A stretch of 64,000 nucleotides of DNA, taken from contig QEYB01000448.1 of the NCBI GenBank assembly GCA_017562135.1, forward strand, positions 1,674,001 to 1,738,000. The letters run 5' to 3'. The translations under genes and the position numbers were made by a program. Shown piece after piece: positions 11,568-23,831 of this stretch. The notes below the pieces were generated by a model. That model ran no database searches and was not told where the DNA came from. It was given only the letters and a program-made list of their open reading frames with translations. This DNA is from Dipylidium caninum (lineage: Eukaryota > Platyhelminthes > Cestoda > Cyclophyllidea > Dipylidiidae). How positions within the stretch are numbered: position 1 is the stretch's first letter; each line of letters starts with the position of its first letter.

Positions 11568-12594
11568 CTAAGGAAGAGAACAAGAGGGATAAACAGGACC
11601 TGATGCAACAACCGTCTGTTTAAAGAAGTTTCTTATGGTTAGAGACTTCAGTTGACACAGAATGACTGGGAGGACAGGCTATTTTAATTGTATTTGAATG
11701 TGGCCAAAATAAGGACATTTTGTCACTCCACGGAGTGTAAAGCAAAATAACTTAAGAATCACTTGTTCAAAAATATAGAAAATTTACAGCAACAGGTTTA
11801 AAGGATTACGGTGTGAACGTATACTCGAATAAAAAGAGCAAGCGGTTAGACTCCACAAAGGACGTTCATATTCCTTTCAGGTAGTCTGCTGGAGACTAGG
11901 TAAAAATTAACGACCGACTGAGTTAAAGCAAAATAGAGATCCACACAAGCAACAGTAGACGAGAGTATCACGTAAATAGACAACGTTAACTAAATCTCTA
12001 ATTTCAGAGGTTCAAAATCTAAAGTATTACGTTTTTATATCAAGGCTTTTAGAAGAGTTTAAAACAAAAGTAATAAAAATTTTAACGGCCTAGACGCAGA
12101 TAATTTGAAACGCTGCCATATTTACATGCGAAAAAGGTCACGCGTTAGTGATTCAATTTGTGTCCGGAGCATGTATTTCGCAGATTCCCCAAAATCTTGC
12201 AGAAGTAAATTCTGATGCAAATACGGCTGCACGCAATTAATTCCTACTTCAGTTCGCCTTGAAATCATGATTGAATCTACACGCTCGTCGATCTGCGCCT
12301 GGCATTTGAAATTTTGCTTTGATTCATTAGCATTATTGGTACTGAATTTGGTCTGCACTTTTTATATAGCGTCTATCTAAAATAATTTAATCGCCATTTT
12401 GCCTTATACGAATTTACTCTGTTGATTGCAATGTATTCCAACAGAGCTTTTCACCTTGTACGAACCACACTGAGTTAATATATTTGAAAATATGCAACGT
12501 TTGTATTCATTAAAAGAGGTTATAGGTTGCCTTACTTCGTGTGGCATTTTCGATTCCTCGGGGCTTCTCGTAGGCGCTAGCATTGTAGCGTATT
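11568..12594. promoter_or_regulatory. Divergent interval between PGAP4-like and RETREG-like genes
   Basis: The two genes point away from each other, so this stretch should hold the PGAP4-like first exon and both promoters. On the minus strand, 12122-12358 is an open frame of 78 codons that looks protein-like (QPYLHQNLLLQDFGESAKYM) but has no in-frame ATG at its left end, and I cannot assign it to a family. A TATATAAAA-like string lies just upstream of it. No specific promoter element can be demonstrated. Confidence 0.4.
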
Positions 12595-13872
12595 ATGAGG
12601 CCGTCGACTACTCAATTTTACGGGGAAAGATTCTACAGAGACGTATACACAATTTTATCAAATTGGGAATGGTTTTTACTTCGCGTGGAATTTCTGCTCT
12701 TATACAAAAAGTGGATCCCCAGCCTACTGTTCGCTGCCGCTGTTCAGTTAGCTTTCTGGTAAATTGACAACCTCTTGTTCCATTTTGAATAACCAGGATT
12801 CCCATTTTTCTTCAACTTAACAAGGCTTTCATCATCACTACACTGTTAAGTTTGGCAGCATTACTCGACCTCGGGAAGGAGTGGCTTTTGCCGAAAATAG
12901 AGAGTAATTATTTCTAAGTCCAATCACCCTCAGGTTATATTTTTATGTCGACCGGTTTTCATATGGCTTTGGAAGTTCGTTTTGCCTTAGAAAATCGCGA
13001 AGTTTTTTCGATTGAGGAATTGTCATTTTATATCTCCAAAGGCTTCAGAATATTGCTGAAGATTGTCAACATTTTTGCTCCATATCGTGAACAACGTCCG
13101 CTAGTGGTATACTCAATCAATCTATATTTCATGATACCTTTATCTTATTTTAGTTCCTATGTTTCTCGTGCACTTTAAGCGTTCTTCTCATTTGCATCGG
13201 TTTATTTGCGAAGGAGCATCACTTGACGTACATCTTAGTCAACGTCTCTTCTAATTCTCCCTGGTCTTTTTCATAATCGGATATTTTCTCGCATATGGGT
13301 TCTCATAAAGCCTTATATAGACAAAATCGAAGCAGAATTCGATCGAGGTCAAATTGAATCAGTTGCCGAGAGAGAGGCTGGGGAGAAGGAGCTCTGGGAA
13401 CCTATCGCTACCTCTCCTTTCTTTAGCCAAGCCGAGCAGAGACTCGAAGTATCCAAACGCTCATATGACAATTTTGATATGGATGTTGACGATTTGGATG
13501 TCTCGGAATCGCAATTCATCCAGAAGTTCAGTGAGTTAATTCTTGTTTATACCCTTTTTTCCTATTCGACAACTTCTAAGATATATTTTTCTAGTTCCAC
13601 AACGTCTACAACTCTCAACTGAAAAAAACAAAGTTGCGCTTGACACAATTACTCGAGAAATAATGCAAACCTGTAGGAACCAAGACGACATTGACGACTG
13701 GTTCGCGGAAGTCACGGAGGACCCCAAATATCATAATAAAAACAGAAGTGGTGATGTGGCCGAACGACAAACTCCTGCGACGGATTCTGGCTCGCCTAAT
13801 GTAAATAGTAGTGCTACCGGTGAACCTACTTTCAGTAGCGACTTCGATTCTGCTATGTGGGAAGAGTTATCT
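12595..13872 (+). CDS. RETREG/FAM134-like reticulophagy receptor
   Basis: ER-membrane receptor that would curve ER tubules and recruit autophagosomes. Exons: 12595-12758, 12797-12903, 12934-13106, 13154-13530 and 13595-13872; introns 38, 30, 47 and 64 nt. ATG 12595 follows an in-frame TAG. The reticulon-homology domain has two hairpins: LLLYKKWIPSLLFAAAVQLA with FIITTLLSLAALLDLGKEWL, then FSIEELSFYISKGFRILL, and FLCFSCTLSVLLICIGLF with LLILPGLFHNRIFSRIW. The order and the block WLLPKIE (compare KIWPEI) match FAM134. The tail is acidic and Ser-rich and ends in SDFDSAMWEEL, a probable LIR. Within 13154-13300 the frame breaks once between the third and fourth membrane segments, by a cryptic intron or an indel. 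The exon either ends at a donor at 13873 (GTGAGT) or reads on to a stop at 13918-13920; a further C-terminal exon may lie at 16051-16351. Confidence 0.8.
13858..13869 (+). other. Predicted LC3-interacting region (LIR) codons W-E-E-L
   Basis: The encoded stretch SDFDSAMWEEL places the W-x-x-L core after acidic and serine residues near the C-terminus. FAM134 proteins bind LC3/GABARAP through a LIR in this position (F-x-x-L in vertebrates). The motif is seen directly; binding is inferred. Confidence 0.6.
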
Positions 13873-16050
13873 GTGAGTCCTAGGCATCGTATAAAGTGTG
13901 GCGTAGTACCCGGGTGTTAAACGATGAACTGTAAGAGCAGTTTTTTTGCGGAGAGTTTGCACGAACGATCGTACAAATTGTGATTTTGATCCTTCACTGC
14001 TCCAGTAACTTAATAACTTGGATTTACTGTTAATGAATTTTCTCCCTCGGAGGGTGATAGCCTGATGGAACCATAATTTTGAATCAGGTTATATGTTTCT
14101 CCTATATATTATGGGTGTATCAATTTTCGAGAAAATATGCATCGATACACCAATATCGCCCTTGTTATGGACATTTAATCTGAATAATCCTTTTAGTAAG
14201 GTGGTTTTTATGGTCAAGTACATTTTTAACCCGACATTTGAATCACCTAGTCAGTAGCCCAGTTTTGATATCCTTTTGGATCATTTGATTTACCATGTAA
14301 CATCATACACTAACGTACTTAACTAGACTTGTAGGGTGAAAGAGATAAAACCTCGTTTGGTAAGAGTGTTGGCCAACTGATACCAGCTATGGCTACCAGC
14401 GTTTTAATAATAGTAATTCTGCTGCACCGTTTTGGGGCCCCAGAGGTATTTCATGGAGGGGCCATGGAAGTGTTGCTCCAGTTTTACTCATGTGATATCT
14501 TTTTTTACTAAGTAATGGGAGCGTTATTTATAAATAATGCTAAAATATTCTGTGGAGAACCTAATGTGCATGCACATGGGAGAAGTGATGTAAAGGTGGA
14601 ATGTAAGAATACGGCTCGTTTATTGTACCTGTCACACAGCCAATTCGACAACGTCGCTCGTGTTGCTCCATTATTTCAAGATTCGCCTGTCGGGCGATGC
14701 GTTTTGGAGTCTCTACCACGACGGCGGCCCAAGCTATGATCCGGCGACGTCGCCACACTGCGCCGCTACCCTGTTCGGTTCGCGGCTGTAGTATTTTCAC
14801 CGTCTCCACTACCTTTCCTGTCAACCGGAATGTTTAATACGTTGTTGCTTTTGTTAAAAGCCCTTTTTTTGGCCTTAATGCTTGTCTTAACTGCGACTGT
14901 TCATCCGATTTTTGTACAGCCACTATTTTTATAAAAAATGGGAATTCCTGTGTTTTTAGCGTCTATTCAGCGAACATGGGCGGTAAACTGTTAATTTGCC
15001 ATGATTCGACAGATGGATGCACAGGGAGGGAGAGTTTATGGCGGCTGGTCTACGACTGTAAATTCTGAAAACGATAATGTAACCGAGACATTTTACGCGC
15101 TTAGCTCATTTAAAGAATAAATTTCAACTTTACTTCCAGAAGTTAGGGATTGAAATTAGTCCCTTCCATTCTCCAGCTTCCTGTTAGATCAACAGACCCG
15201 TGAGCACCTCTGGACCGGTCGAGTTCTCAACTACTGCAGCAGAATTCTTCATTAAGTGGTAGCCATTGTAAGCATGTCAAATTTGAAGTCAAGAGGAGTC
15301 TGATATGACAAAGTCACCTGGAAGTTGTATATCACCCAATTTGAAATGGCATTTCATTTCTCCAGCATAGATGAGCCATGCTCCTTCCATTTAGAGGACT
15401 AGTGGAAACTTTACTTTTTAGTTACATGAATGATTTCACTTAAATCGGAAGTAAAAAATACTCATACCAACCGAAACCACATGCATTCCCTCACTAATAA
15501 GCAGAGTGCAGTGGAAAGTAACCCTCTAGAAAAGGTGCTTCTGCACCGAAACGATGACGTCTCACGTGATCCTCATTGTTCTTCAATGCCTTCTAAGTGC
15601 CAATCTTTTACAGACGTAAACATTAATGAGACCGCCTCTTATTTTTACAAGAAACGATGATTTACCTCCTATTCTCCCCTTCTAGACCGATGATGATGCA
15701 GAACCAGAAGGACTCGGTGGGGACAGTCATGAGAGTGTCAAACCATGATGCAAACGAAGACGATGAAGACTCTAATGAACATATTTTGCAAATTGATGTA
15801 ATAAAGCCTTTTGTAGATTGTCAGAGAAAACGGCTATGTCGATATTTTTGGTGAGCAGACAACTTTTGGCTGCCAGGCGCCAGTACCGTGTTTCAGAGTG
15901 ACCAGCTTGTCGCAGCGTTTTTTTGCTGTTTTGCCACTTGGATTTGGGCGCACACAATAACTCACATTCGCCAAATTGATGACAGAAGTTGGACTCAAAT
16001 CTCAAAATAACCATAAAGGGCTCTGTATCTTCGAGCTCTTGCCTTTTTAG
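13873..16050. other. Region downstream of the RETREG-like exons
   Basis: T-rich on the plus strand, consistent with continued plus-strand transcription as intron or 3'UTR. Plausible acceptor-bounded pieces occur near 14335 (CTTGTAG) and 15686 (TTCTAG, then a TDDDAEPEGLGGDSHE reading), which could be further tail exons. No domain is recognisable and phases cannot be verified. Confidence 0.3.
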
Positions 16051-16351
16051 TGCTTCCAGTGTAAATAGTTGTACTCGCCATTGCCAAAGTGGAATAAATG
16101 AAGTTTCACAGTCAGCAGGTATACATGAGCCTACACTTGGCTACAAACATCGGCGGGACGAGTGCATCCGCCGAATAAAAGTGGGACATCACGTGGTAGA
16201 CGAAGAGATTACGGAGGAAGTTGTGAGTACGATGCTTGAGAATGGTAATTTCCTCCAAGTAGACAATGCATTGAAAGAGGCATTTGAGATATGTGAAAGT
16301 GGTCCCAGACTTTTAAGCAGCGGAAGCAAGAGAATTGTTAACAGGAAGTAA
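16051..16351 (+). CDS. Possible exon of unassigned or RETREG-like C-terminal coding sequence
   Basis: An open frame follows a strong acceptor (TTGCCTTTTTAG ending at 16050) and stops at 16349-16351. It encodes a charged peptide containing EEITEEVVSTMLENGNFLQ and DNALKEAFEICESG. It is on the same strand as the RETREG-like gene and lies before the convergent MBOAT gene. It could be the tail of that protein or a separate small gene. No family is recognised. Confidence 0.3.
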
Positions 16352-16794
16352 TGCCCTCGTAGGGAAAGGAAGCAATTCCCATGGTCAGAGTGCGTGTTCT
16401 GCAATTTGGATGCCCATTCAGGCTGCCATGTGATAAAAAATGTTACAAACTATTTAAATGGGAGAAGGAGTCCCGAAAGGACGAGCAGATGGGGGCGCCT
16501 AATCATGGCACCCTATATCCAACGCGGGTACCAGTTTGATCCAAAAAAGTCATTATAATTGCCGTTGGTGGGCGTACACGAAGTCTAAGGAACCAGAATA
16601 CCAGGGATAGGAGTTAGAATAGGTATGTGAGGTGGAATGGCCTCACTCCGAGCAACAAGTGAAGTTCAAAATACCTTTGCACTCATCCGAATGCTGGGTG
16701 AAGAGTCATGGAGACCAAGATAGAAACGGTTTGTAGATTAAGGATAGAAGAAGGTCCCTTAAAGTAATACGTGGGTATGGCGATGCAGATGGTA

Positions 16795-19700
16795 TCAGGC
16801 CGATTTTTTCTGAAGCGGACTACCGGTCACAGTGGCTGCCGAGGCGGGGTCCACGTTTAACGCGTAGGTCACATCCACCACACTTTTCCTCCCTTCAGTG
16901 GTGTCGTTGTTGGGTAGAGCGTAAGGGAGGAGAAAGAGCACCAACAATGGCACCACGTGTCCCAAGTAGTAAAAGTTGCTAAAATAGCAAAATTAACTGC
17001 GTTTAGCAAGAATTCGCACGGTGAGAAAGCGGTTACTTTAGGCTAAACGCGGCAACCCGAGCTGTTAAGGTCGTTGCAGAAACCGCAAGGAGCTTTACAG
17101 TGAACAATTTCAAATTATTTTCTTATGTTGTGTTGGTCAACAAACTTTCTTGCACCTCATTCACCCTAACCGAGAATATACGGTTTCGTCACGGAGTATG
17201 ATGTGGTTCAAGACTAAGGGGGCAGATTCGAGGGAAAAAATCGCTTTCAGTATTTGGTGTATGGGACACAGAGTCGATCATTTTGAATAGCACTTCGATT
17301 ATTACCGAGAATTACTCCATTGGGAGGAGATTAAAAGTCATTCGTGGATTGAAATAACGTACGCAAAATCCAAGCGGTACTTCAAAAGTAAGGGGGAATT
17401 GGGAGGGTACTGAAATAAAACGCAGCATGCCAAAGGTACCACAAAAAGAAGAGCGCTTAACGATGCTCAATCCCACTTTTGAGTTGGTGGACCACTACTC
17501 GACGTAAATCCTCCACATTCTGATCATCCTCTCCACGCATCACTGATAAAACGCTACTCTCTTCTTCTCACACGCCTCTGATTACTTGACAAGTTTTATA
17601 AAAAGTGGCGAATTTACTTCAACTACCTTTTCACTGAGAATAGGATATTTGCGTCCAAAGAGTCTTCACAACTGTCAGTGTCGAGGGGAGCTTACACCTC
17701 AACTTAAACAAAGGCTTTATTAATGAAGGATTGGGGGACGTCCTAACTATGACACACGAGAGAGGATGATGGGAGCGCAGTTCGCAGCGGAGGCGGGGAG
17801 TCCCGCGTCTCAGCATGAATATCAAGCCTAACCATTTTGACTATTTAACCCAAACACATAATTTTGGAGTGAGTATCTCCCATCATAGGTGCAATTTGAA
17901 AAAAACTGCCTTTTTATCTTAACGTAGCCGTAAAGGTAAAAAAATTCAGAAAAGGGTCTACTAAAAAGCATCAAGAGCTCTAACAATATGCTAAAGTGGA
18001 ATATCCTGAATTTACACTGCTGTTCTACCAAGTTCCCAAGGATCACTGTTAGGTGCAGACGGGTTAAAGGAAACCATACGAGATACAAAAAGTGCATTGG
18101 CCTAAGGAACATCGAAATGTGTATTGCACCTACTAAACAAACCTGCCTTCATATTGGAAGACTTATGGTCAATGAGTTGCTACAAGTGGTAGGGAAAGAC
18201 TGATGCACGGGAGATCGGCAAGAGCGGAAAGACCGTACCCCCCACTGGTGGAGAAGGCCGATGTAACAGTTGAAATAGGAGATTGTGCAGGACGATACTC
18301 ACCCCCACAACTTGAGAGCCATTGAGGTGTCGAGGAGGGAGAATGCGACTCCGAGATAGTTGAGTGAGAAGAGCGCAGCCATGTTAGTAAGGAGATCGTA
18401 AAGACTGTGATGCCAGTAGTTTTCGAGGAAGCATGGCCGCAGGAGTGTTCGACAGAGTCTGCCAAGGTAAGTGCGTTACACCCATTCACACGTCAAATCG
18501 GCAGTACGGCCAATGTTTCGGTGGGGAAATGCACGATAAGCATTTGGTGTTTAAAAAGACGTAATGAAAACAGAGGCGGGCATCAAGGAATAAGGAAATA
18601 AAGATACTTCAGGCAAGTGATATAACTTTCTAAGCAGGTCAAGTTACTATGAAGGGATAATCATTAGGTGAAAAGTGGTGAAGTCGAAGACTTATTCAGT
18701 GACATTCACGTGAATTTTAAAACAAGTGGATCAGACTTTATGAAAGGGAATAAGGAATGCACTTAAGATTCCAGTCGTGGCTTGCCGTTACGAGGTCAAA
18801 GAGTTACACCACAAGGTGGACCATTACAGACAAGTTGATTTCAATAGTAAGGAAATGTATTTGGTTTGCAAGATCATAGCTCGACCTAAAACCGAGGCTC
18901 AGTGGAAATCGTGCTGTGGGCCTGGAATTAAGTGGCAAACTGACAAGAAAGTGGCCAGGGAAAAGCACGATGGTGACCCGGGCTAACATGCAGCGTCTGA
19001 CTTGTCTTGAAGTTTAATACTTCTGGGTGGAAAAATCGTGAGTTGAGGCACATCTTTCCCTCCACTGTCTCTTGTATGTATGAACAAAGTTGAGCAAAAA
19101 TACTCTTTGATTCACAACTGGAGAAGTGGCAAAGGCTTGCCAGCCATCCCCCGTGGTTAATGATAGCACAATGTCCGATGGCTCGTGCGGCGGTAAATCA
19201 GTGAAAGTGAATTCGTGGTTTGGTAGTCGGATCGGCCTTGAAACTAGGTGCATTTCCACTGCGGTGGTGAGTGTAACAAAGAAGTAAATCGCCTGATAAC
19301 ACGCATTTCAATCACAACAGAGATGAGTGAAGCAGGTTTTGATGTTTCAAAGGATATCTCCATTTGGAGATATACAAAACAAATTATCCTCATGCGTCTA
19401 GACACACGATTGAATAAATTAAGTCTTAGGCAAAGGTTGCCGCAGTGGCAATCCCAGTTTAAATTACAAATTCCTTTGGATTTGTATAGGCTATGGGGAG
19501 CAGCAGTGGATATTTTAATAGACAAAAGTCTACGATTTTTGGATTTTCAGTTTCTCCAAATTGCAAAGCAAATAGGTTGACAAGGAAAATATTATTAAGT
19601 TTAGGGCGTGTGTACAGTGACACCACCTCCCCACCCTATGATTCCTCACCTTCCGGTTATGGTGAGGAGAGCTGCTGAGAGGAAACAGAGGTAGTAGACG

Positions 19701-22700
19701 GGATAGAAGCCGTGCCAAAATGCGGAGACAAAGAAGACGGCCACGACAGCGAAGCGTTTCGGGGTGCGATCGTAGACACACTCGCGTAACCACCTGGTCG
19801 CGCCGGTGTTCCAATTGTCCAGAATGGTTTTCGTGTTCGTCCCCAACTGGAAAAGGCAGAAAGGGGCTCGGTTTGCATCATAAATACAGTCGGATACAAC
19901 TGGGGAGTTAATACCAACTCGATTTTATGAAAGTGGTGAAATACAAAGATTCACACACCTCAAATCACAGAGGAAATAGATCTTATTGCAGGAATTTTGA
20001 ATGCGTTTATTCGTTCAAGGTTGCAGACGAGATTAGCTATGACATGTGTTGCGAGAGATTTTGGGAAAGGACAAGACCCTCCGAAGAGGATAGAAGATAG
20101 GCGAAGGAAAGAGGAATTTTAGTGTATTGACTATCCGTTTTGAACTTTGTAAATAACAAGGGAAATGACTAACTAATAGGAGTATATAAATGCTAGGCAT
20201 GATAGTCAAAAGATTCGGTTAGCTAACAGACGAGTAATCTACAAACTTTTCTTGTAACCCCACCAAGTTGGCGCGAGAACGTTCCCGTGAAGAGGAGATG
20301 AAGATTTGGTATCGAAAGAAATTTTTAATGTCCATGGTGGATAAATGTCGTCAGTTGAATGGAAATTGATGTAAGGTTCAAGTTGATAGCATTCGCAAAA
20401 ATTTCCACTTAGAGATCAGTAAACATTCAGGGTTGACGAAGGCAAATTAGAAAGTGGATTACCGGCCTGAAATTTACTCAAAAATTTAACATTATATACA
20501 GACACGTCGTGACTGAGGAGTGGCTTCACATTAGGGAATACTATTTCGGGGTAATTTCTACTGCTGTATGCAAAGTTGAAACCTATCAAAACATCAGGTC
20601 AGCAATTTATCGAAGCTCGAGGGAAATTTGAAAAGGGATCCAAAGTGGCGCAGTTAAATGGAATGAAATTGCAATTAAAAGTGTTCAATAAATCTACGGG
20701 AGAAAAACGGAACGGCGGAAGAAATGAAGGATTCCGGAAAGGGGATAAAATATCACAAGAGTCTCTAAGTATTTAGAAATATGAGAATAGAGAAAAACAG
20801 AGGGAAATGACTCGCCTCAATGCCAAAGAAGCGCACATTGATGGCATTTCGATATTCCGGTCTCATAGCGCCATCTGACGACAATCCAGAAAACCCAAAT
20901 CCGGAAACCAACATTGCCAATGCACCTGAAAAATGTAAGTCATGTAACTTATTTCGGACGTTAGTAGCTTGCAGAGTAAGCGAGAAGGCTTTTTTGAAGG
21001 AGGCAAACTTACTCAACGACCATGCACAGTAGAATTTTTGCCTGAGGTAGAAACCATAAATAGTGAGCCAGAAGTATTTTCGGAAAATGCCCAGTCTTTC
21101 AAATTCGTCAGCTAAGGAGGAGATGATACTCTATCATGGAAAGATGATACCGACCGAACAGAGACAGGTAGCACTCACTTCTGTTACTTGACTAAAGTAC
21201 TTGGGCACTCTATTAGTAGGTAAGTAATTGACGATGTTGAAGTAACTCGAATACTTGTAAAAAATAAACCAAAATTATCCAAACGACACAGCATGATTTT
21301 TGGCGTCAAATATCGTTATTGTAATACATATGTAAATCATGGGCCATGATATCGTGACTCACAAATGAGATACTCCGGTACATATCGTCCTGATGCGTAG
21401 AATGTAAGAAGAAGATGAAAAAGAAGTCCTAGTGTTTGAATTTTAAGAGCTGCCTACAGAAAATATGTAACATGTTACAATTAAGCAGATAGCCTGCAAA
21501 TCTACATACTGACTTGAGATTAACTGATAACATGACTTCAAGCCGAATAATAGGGGAGCAGATAAGTAACCGCTTGTGTAACATCAATTCCTCGTTGAAT
21601 TGTGTTTAGGCAAAATGTAATATTGTCTGAACAAGCAATGACACAGGATGAACCAAGTATCATAACACTCTAAAGCCACATTTAACAAGAGATAGGATCT
21701 AAGCAGAACATTATAGGGAAAAATTAGTAAAATTTAAATAGACCCTTTTCAATTTGGTGGGTCGACAAGAAAAGTGTAGTTCACCAGACGTTGACACTCA
21801 GATACGACAAAAAGTAATAAATATTGATGCCGGCATGAGAAAAACTCATTAAAAAATTTGGCATTTGTGGCAACAATCAGAAATTTATATATAAACCCGA
21901 CTGTGCAAAGAATGACAACAGTATTAAAAACCACAAACCCCAATGAAACGGACCTTTGCCTCCCGAATTTCTCCTTTATTTTTCACCTACAAAAGAGCCA
22001 GAGGTTCGAAATAATTATTTAAAGTGCTCTTAGTGAAAGAGGCCCAAATGTATCAAACATTTTGCGGAGTAAATGAGAGCAAAAAATTCTGGACCTACTA
22101 TAAACTCTCTTTGTAATGGATTACAAACTTGGTCCTCCTCGCGTCCTTCAATAAAGCACAGATAATCGGTATAAAAGAGAAAAGGCCCAACCATTGAGTT
22201 TTGGAAACAGAGAAGATAGCCCCAAAAGGGGAGTAACTTTGGCGGTTTTCTTAAAAAAAGTAAGTGAGGTGGGAACAAACAAACTTTATTGCATGCAATT
22301 TGTGCGATTCTTTTGCAACTTCTTTACTGGCGGCAAGGATATTTCCATCATACAAATTAAAGGCAAGAGAAGAAAGTTTTTGAGTTTGAATCATCAAAGG
22401 CCTAATAGGTGACAATGGCACTATGGAACTTACGCAGTAATATCGACAGATTGAAGCCTTGAGCCGGTATAATTTAATCTTTGAATGTGAATAAATGAGA
22501 GAAAAGTCAGAGTGAAAAACATTACAGTGTATTGAGCAACATGCGGAGGAAGAAAGGCCGTCATAAGGTAGGCTGGTACAGCCTGTATAAATAGTAGCAC
22601 CACTCGGCTAATAACAGGTAAAAAGAGTGAAAATACCTACTCTTCGTAACACAAGTACATAACAATGGTGCCAACAACGAACTCGGCAAGATGCCTACAT

Positions 22701-22874
22701 GTGGTAGTGTTTTTTCTTGGAGGAACATAAGTTTTCAGTAAAAAACTGAAGAAGATGGCCAGAACTTGCGCGACGAAAAAAGCAACCTTTAAATGATAAT
22801 AAGTAATGCAACGAAACCTGATCTGGTGGGATACCAAGAAGGGCACTAGGACGCCCGACCGCAAGGAGCATCAT
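16795..22874 (-). CDS. MBOAT1/2-type lysophospholipid acyltransferase
   Basis: Multi-pass ER enzyme that re-acylates lysophospholipids (Lands cycle). Exons: 22818-22874, 22641-22786, 22434-22607, 22285-22401, 22099-22249, one ending at 21973 (lower limit unresolved), 21013-21111, 20816-20925, 19650-19846, 18303-18458 and 16795-16978. Start MMLLAVGRPSALLGIPPDQV; the preceding in-frame codons reach a stop with no other ATG. Diagnostic blocks: LMIQTQKLSSLAFNLYDG, NSMVGPFLFYTDYLCFIEG, QKFYCAWSLSALAMLVSGFG, NVRFFGIE joined to LGTNTKTILDNWN, and SAFWHGFYPVYYLCFLSAAL, which holds the catalytic histidine; the conserved Asn is in DNWN. The order and DNWN spacing fit MBOAT1/2 rather than LPCAT3 or MBOAT7. 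The hydrophobic C-terminus NFYYLGHVVPLLVLFLLPY is followed by a short polar tail. The intron after NVRFFGIE uses a GC donor. Introns near the 3' end reach 0.9-1.3 kb; the others are mostly 26-65 nt. Confidence 0.92.
20810..20815 (-). other. GC-type 5' splice site (GCGAGT) in the MBOAT gene
   Basis: Read on the minus strand, FFGIE ends ATT GAG and is followed by GCGAGT. The acceptor is TTTTCCAG at 19847-19854. Joining them gives FFGIELGTNTKTILDNWN, the continuity expected in the family. No GT donor nearby preserves the frame and the motif. Confidence 0.75.
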
Positions 22875-23831
22875 GATTCGTTTAAAATCGTTGAGGTCAG
22901 TAGCATAATGTAATCAGATAATAATAACAGAAAACACTGAATAGAATTTGTAGCCACACATAAATTGAGCTGTCGTGGGCATATATGTTCTGATAAAAGG
23001 CAAACAAAATATACCTCTACAGAATAGGGTGCGTAATCTTATATAGAATTTTCGATCAAACATGTTTTGTTTTGCCTAATAATACTTAGAAGCAAAAATA
23101 CGGCCCTCAGAGGGAAAAGAGTTGAGAATAGCGTAACTAAGCAAAATCGGCACCGAAAAAGCTTTAGAATCTCTATAAGGCTTGACACCAGAAAGAATTG
23201 AAACATTTTGCTTTAGCTATTATTTAAATCAATTTCATTTCTAAGGTCTCCACGTGCCCAACTTTCCCAATACCACCTTTCTTCCGAATTACTTGTTTTA
23301 CTGATAGAACGTCTCATCGAAATAACCATTACGTTAGTCTAGTAATCAGTCATTTATTCTGCTTCTTATCATAGTTGACGACTTACCTGGAGAAAATTGC
23401 AAGTAGTGCCTAATTCTCAATCAGCTAGTATGTACGGAATCAGCAAAAAGTTGGGCGGAAGATGATCTTCGCCGCTCAAACTTGATACAACACTAATGTA
23501 AATTTAATGCATTACACAAAAGCTAATGAATGGCAATATGCCTTTAAAATAGGATTATCTTAGAGATACTAAAAGTGTAAATTAGCAGATTTTCAACTAC
23601 CATTAATTAGCTGTTCCTTGATGCGCTCTTATTTTTCAGGTATCCGACCAAACCTTAATGACGCCTTAGTTAGGGGCCATTGCGTCAAAAATTCTCTTTT
23701 GTTTAACCCAAATTTTGAAAGTAAAGTAGAAACAAGTTGTACGTAGTTTCATTTCTGTGGGAGACTCACTTTTATTTGTCTCAGCAATTAACTGAGGTGA
23801 TTTATAAGGTCATCACGCGGGATTAGAAAAC
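22875..23831. promoter_or_regulatory. Divergent promoter interval, MBOAT gene / receptor gene
   Basis: This 957-bp AT-rich interval separates two start codons on opposite strands. The strand skew switches inside it, from A-rich on the plus strand to T-rich at about 23.3 kb, which suggests transcription diverges there. No convincing TATA box or other element was identified. Confidence 0.45.

Noticed and set aside
12492..12767. Plus-strand open frame of 91 codons over the RETREG first exon
   Set aside because: The family match lies in another frame starting at ATG 12595 (LLLYKKWIPSLLFAAAVQLA), with an in-frame stop upstream and a correct splice into the next exon; the longer frame is a shadow.
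17000..17120. Possible hydrophobic MBOAT exon (LLAVSATTLTARVAAFSL)
   Set aside because: The exon 18303-18458 splices directly and in phase to 16795-16978 and gives the expected MBOAT sequence, so this piece is not needed.
18169..18489. Minus-strand 106-codon frame, Ser/Thr-rich
   Set aside because: The exon 18303-18458 is read in a different minus-strand frame (LLRPCFLENYWHHSLYDL) that joins neighbouring MBOAT exons in phase.
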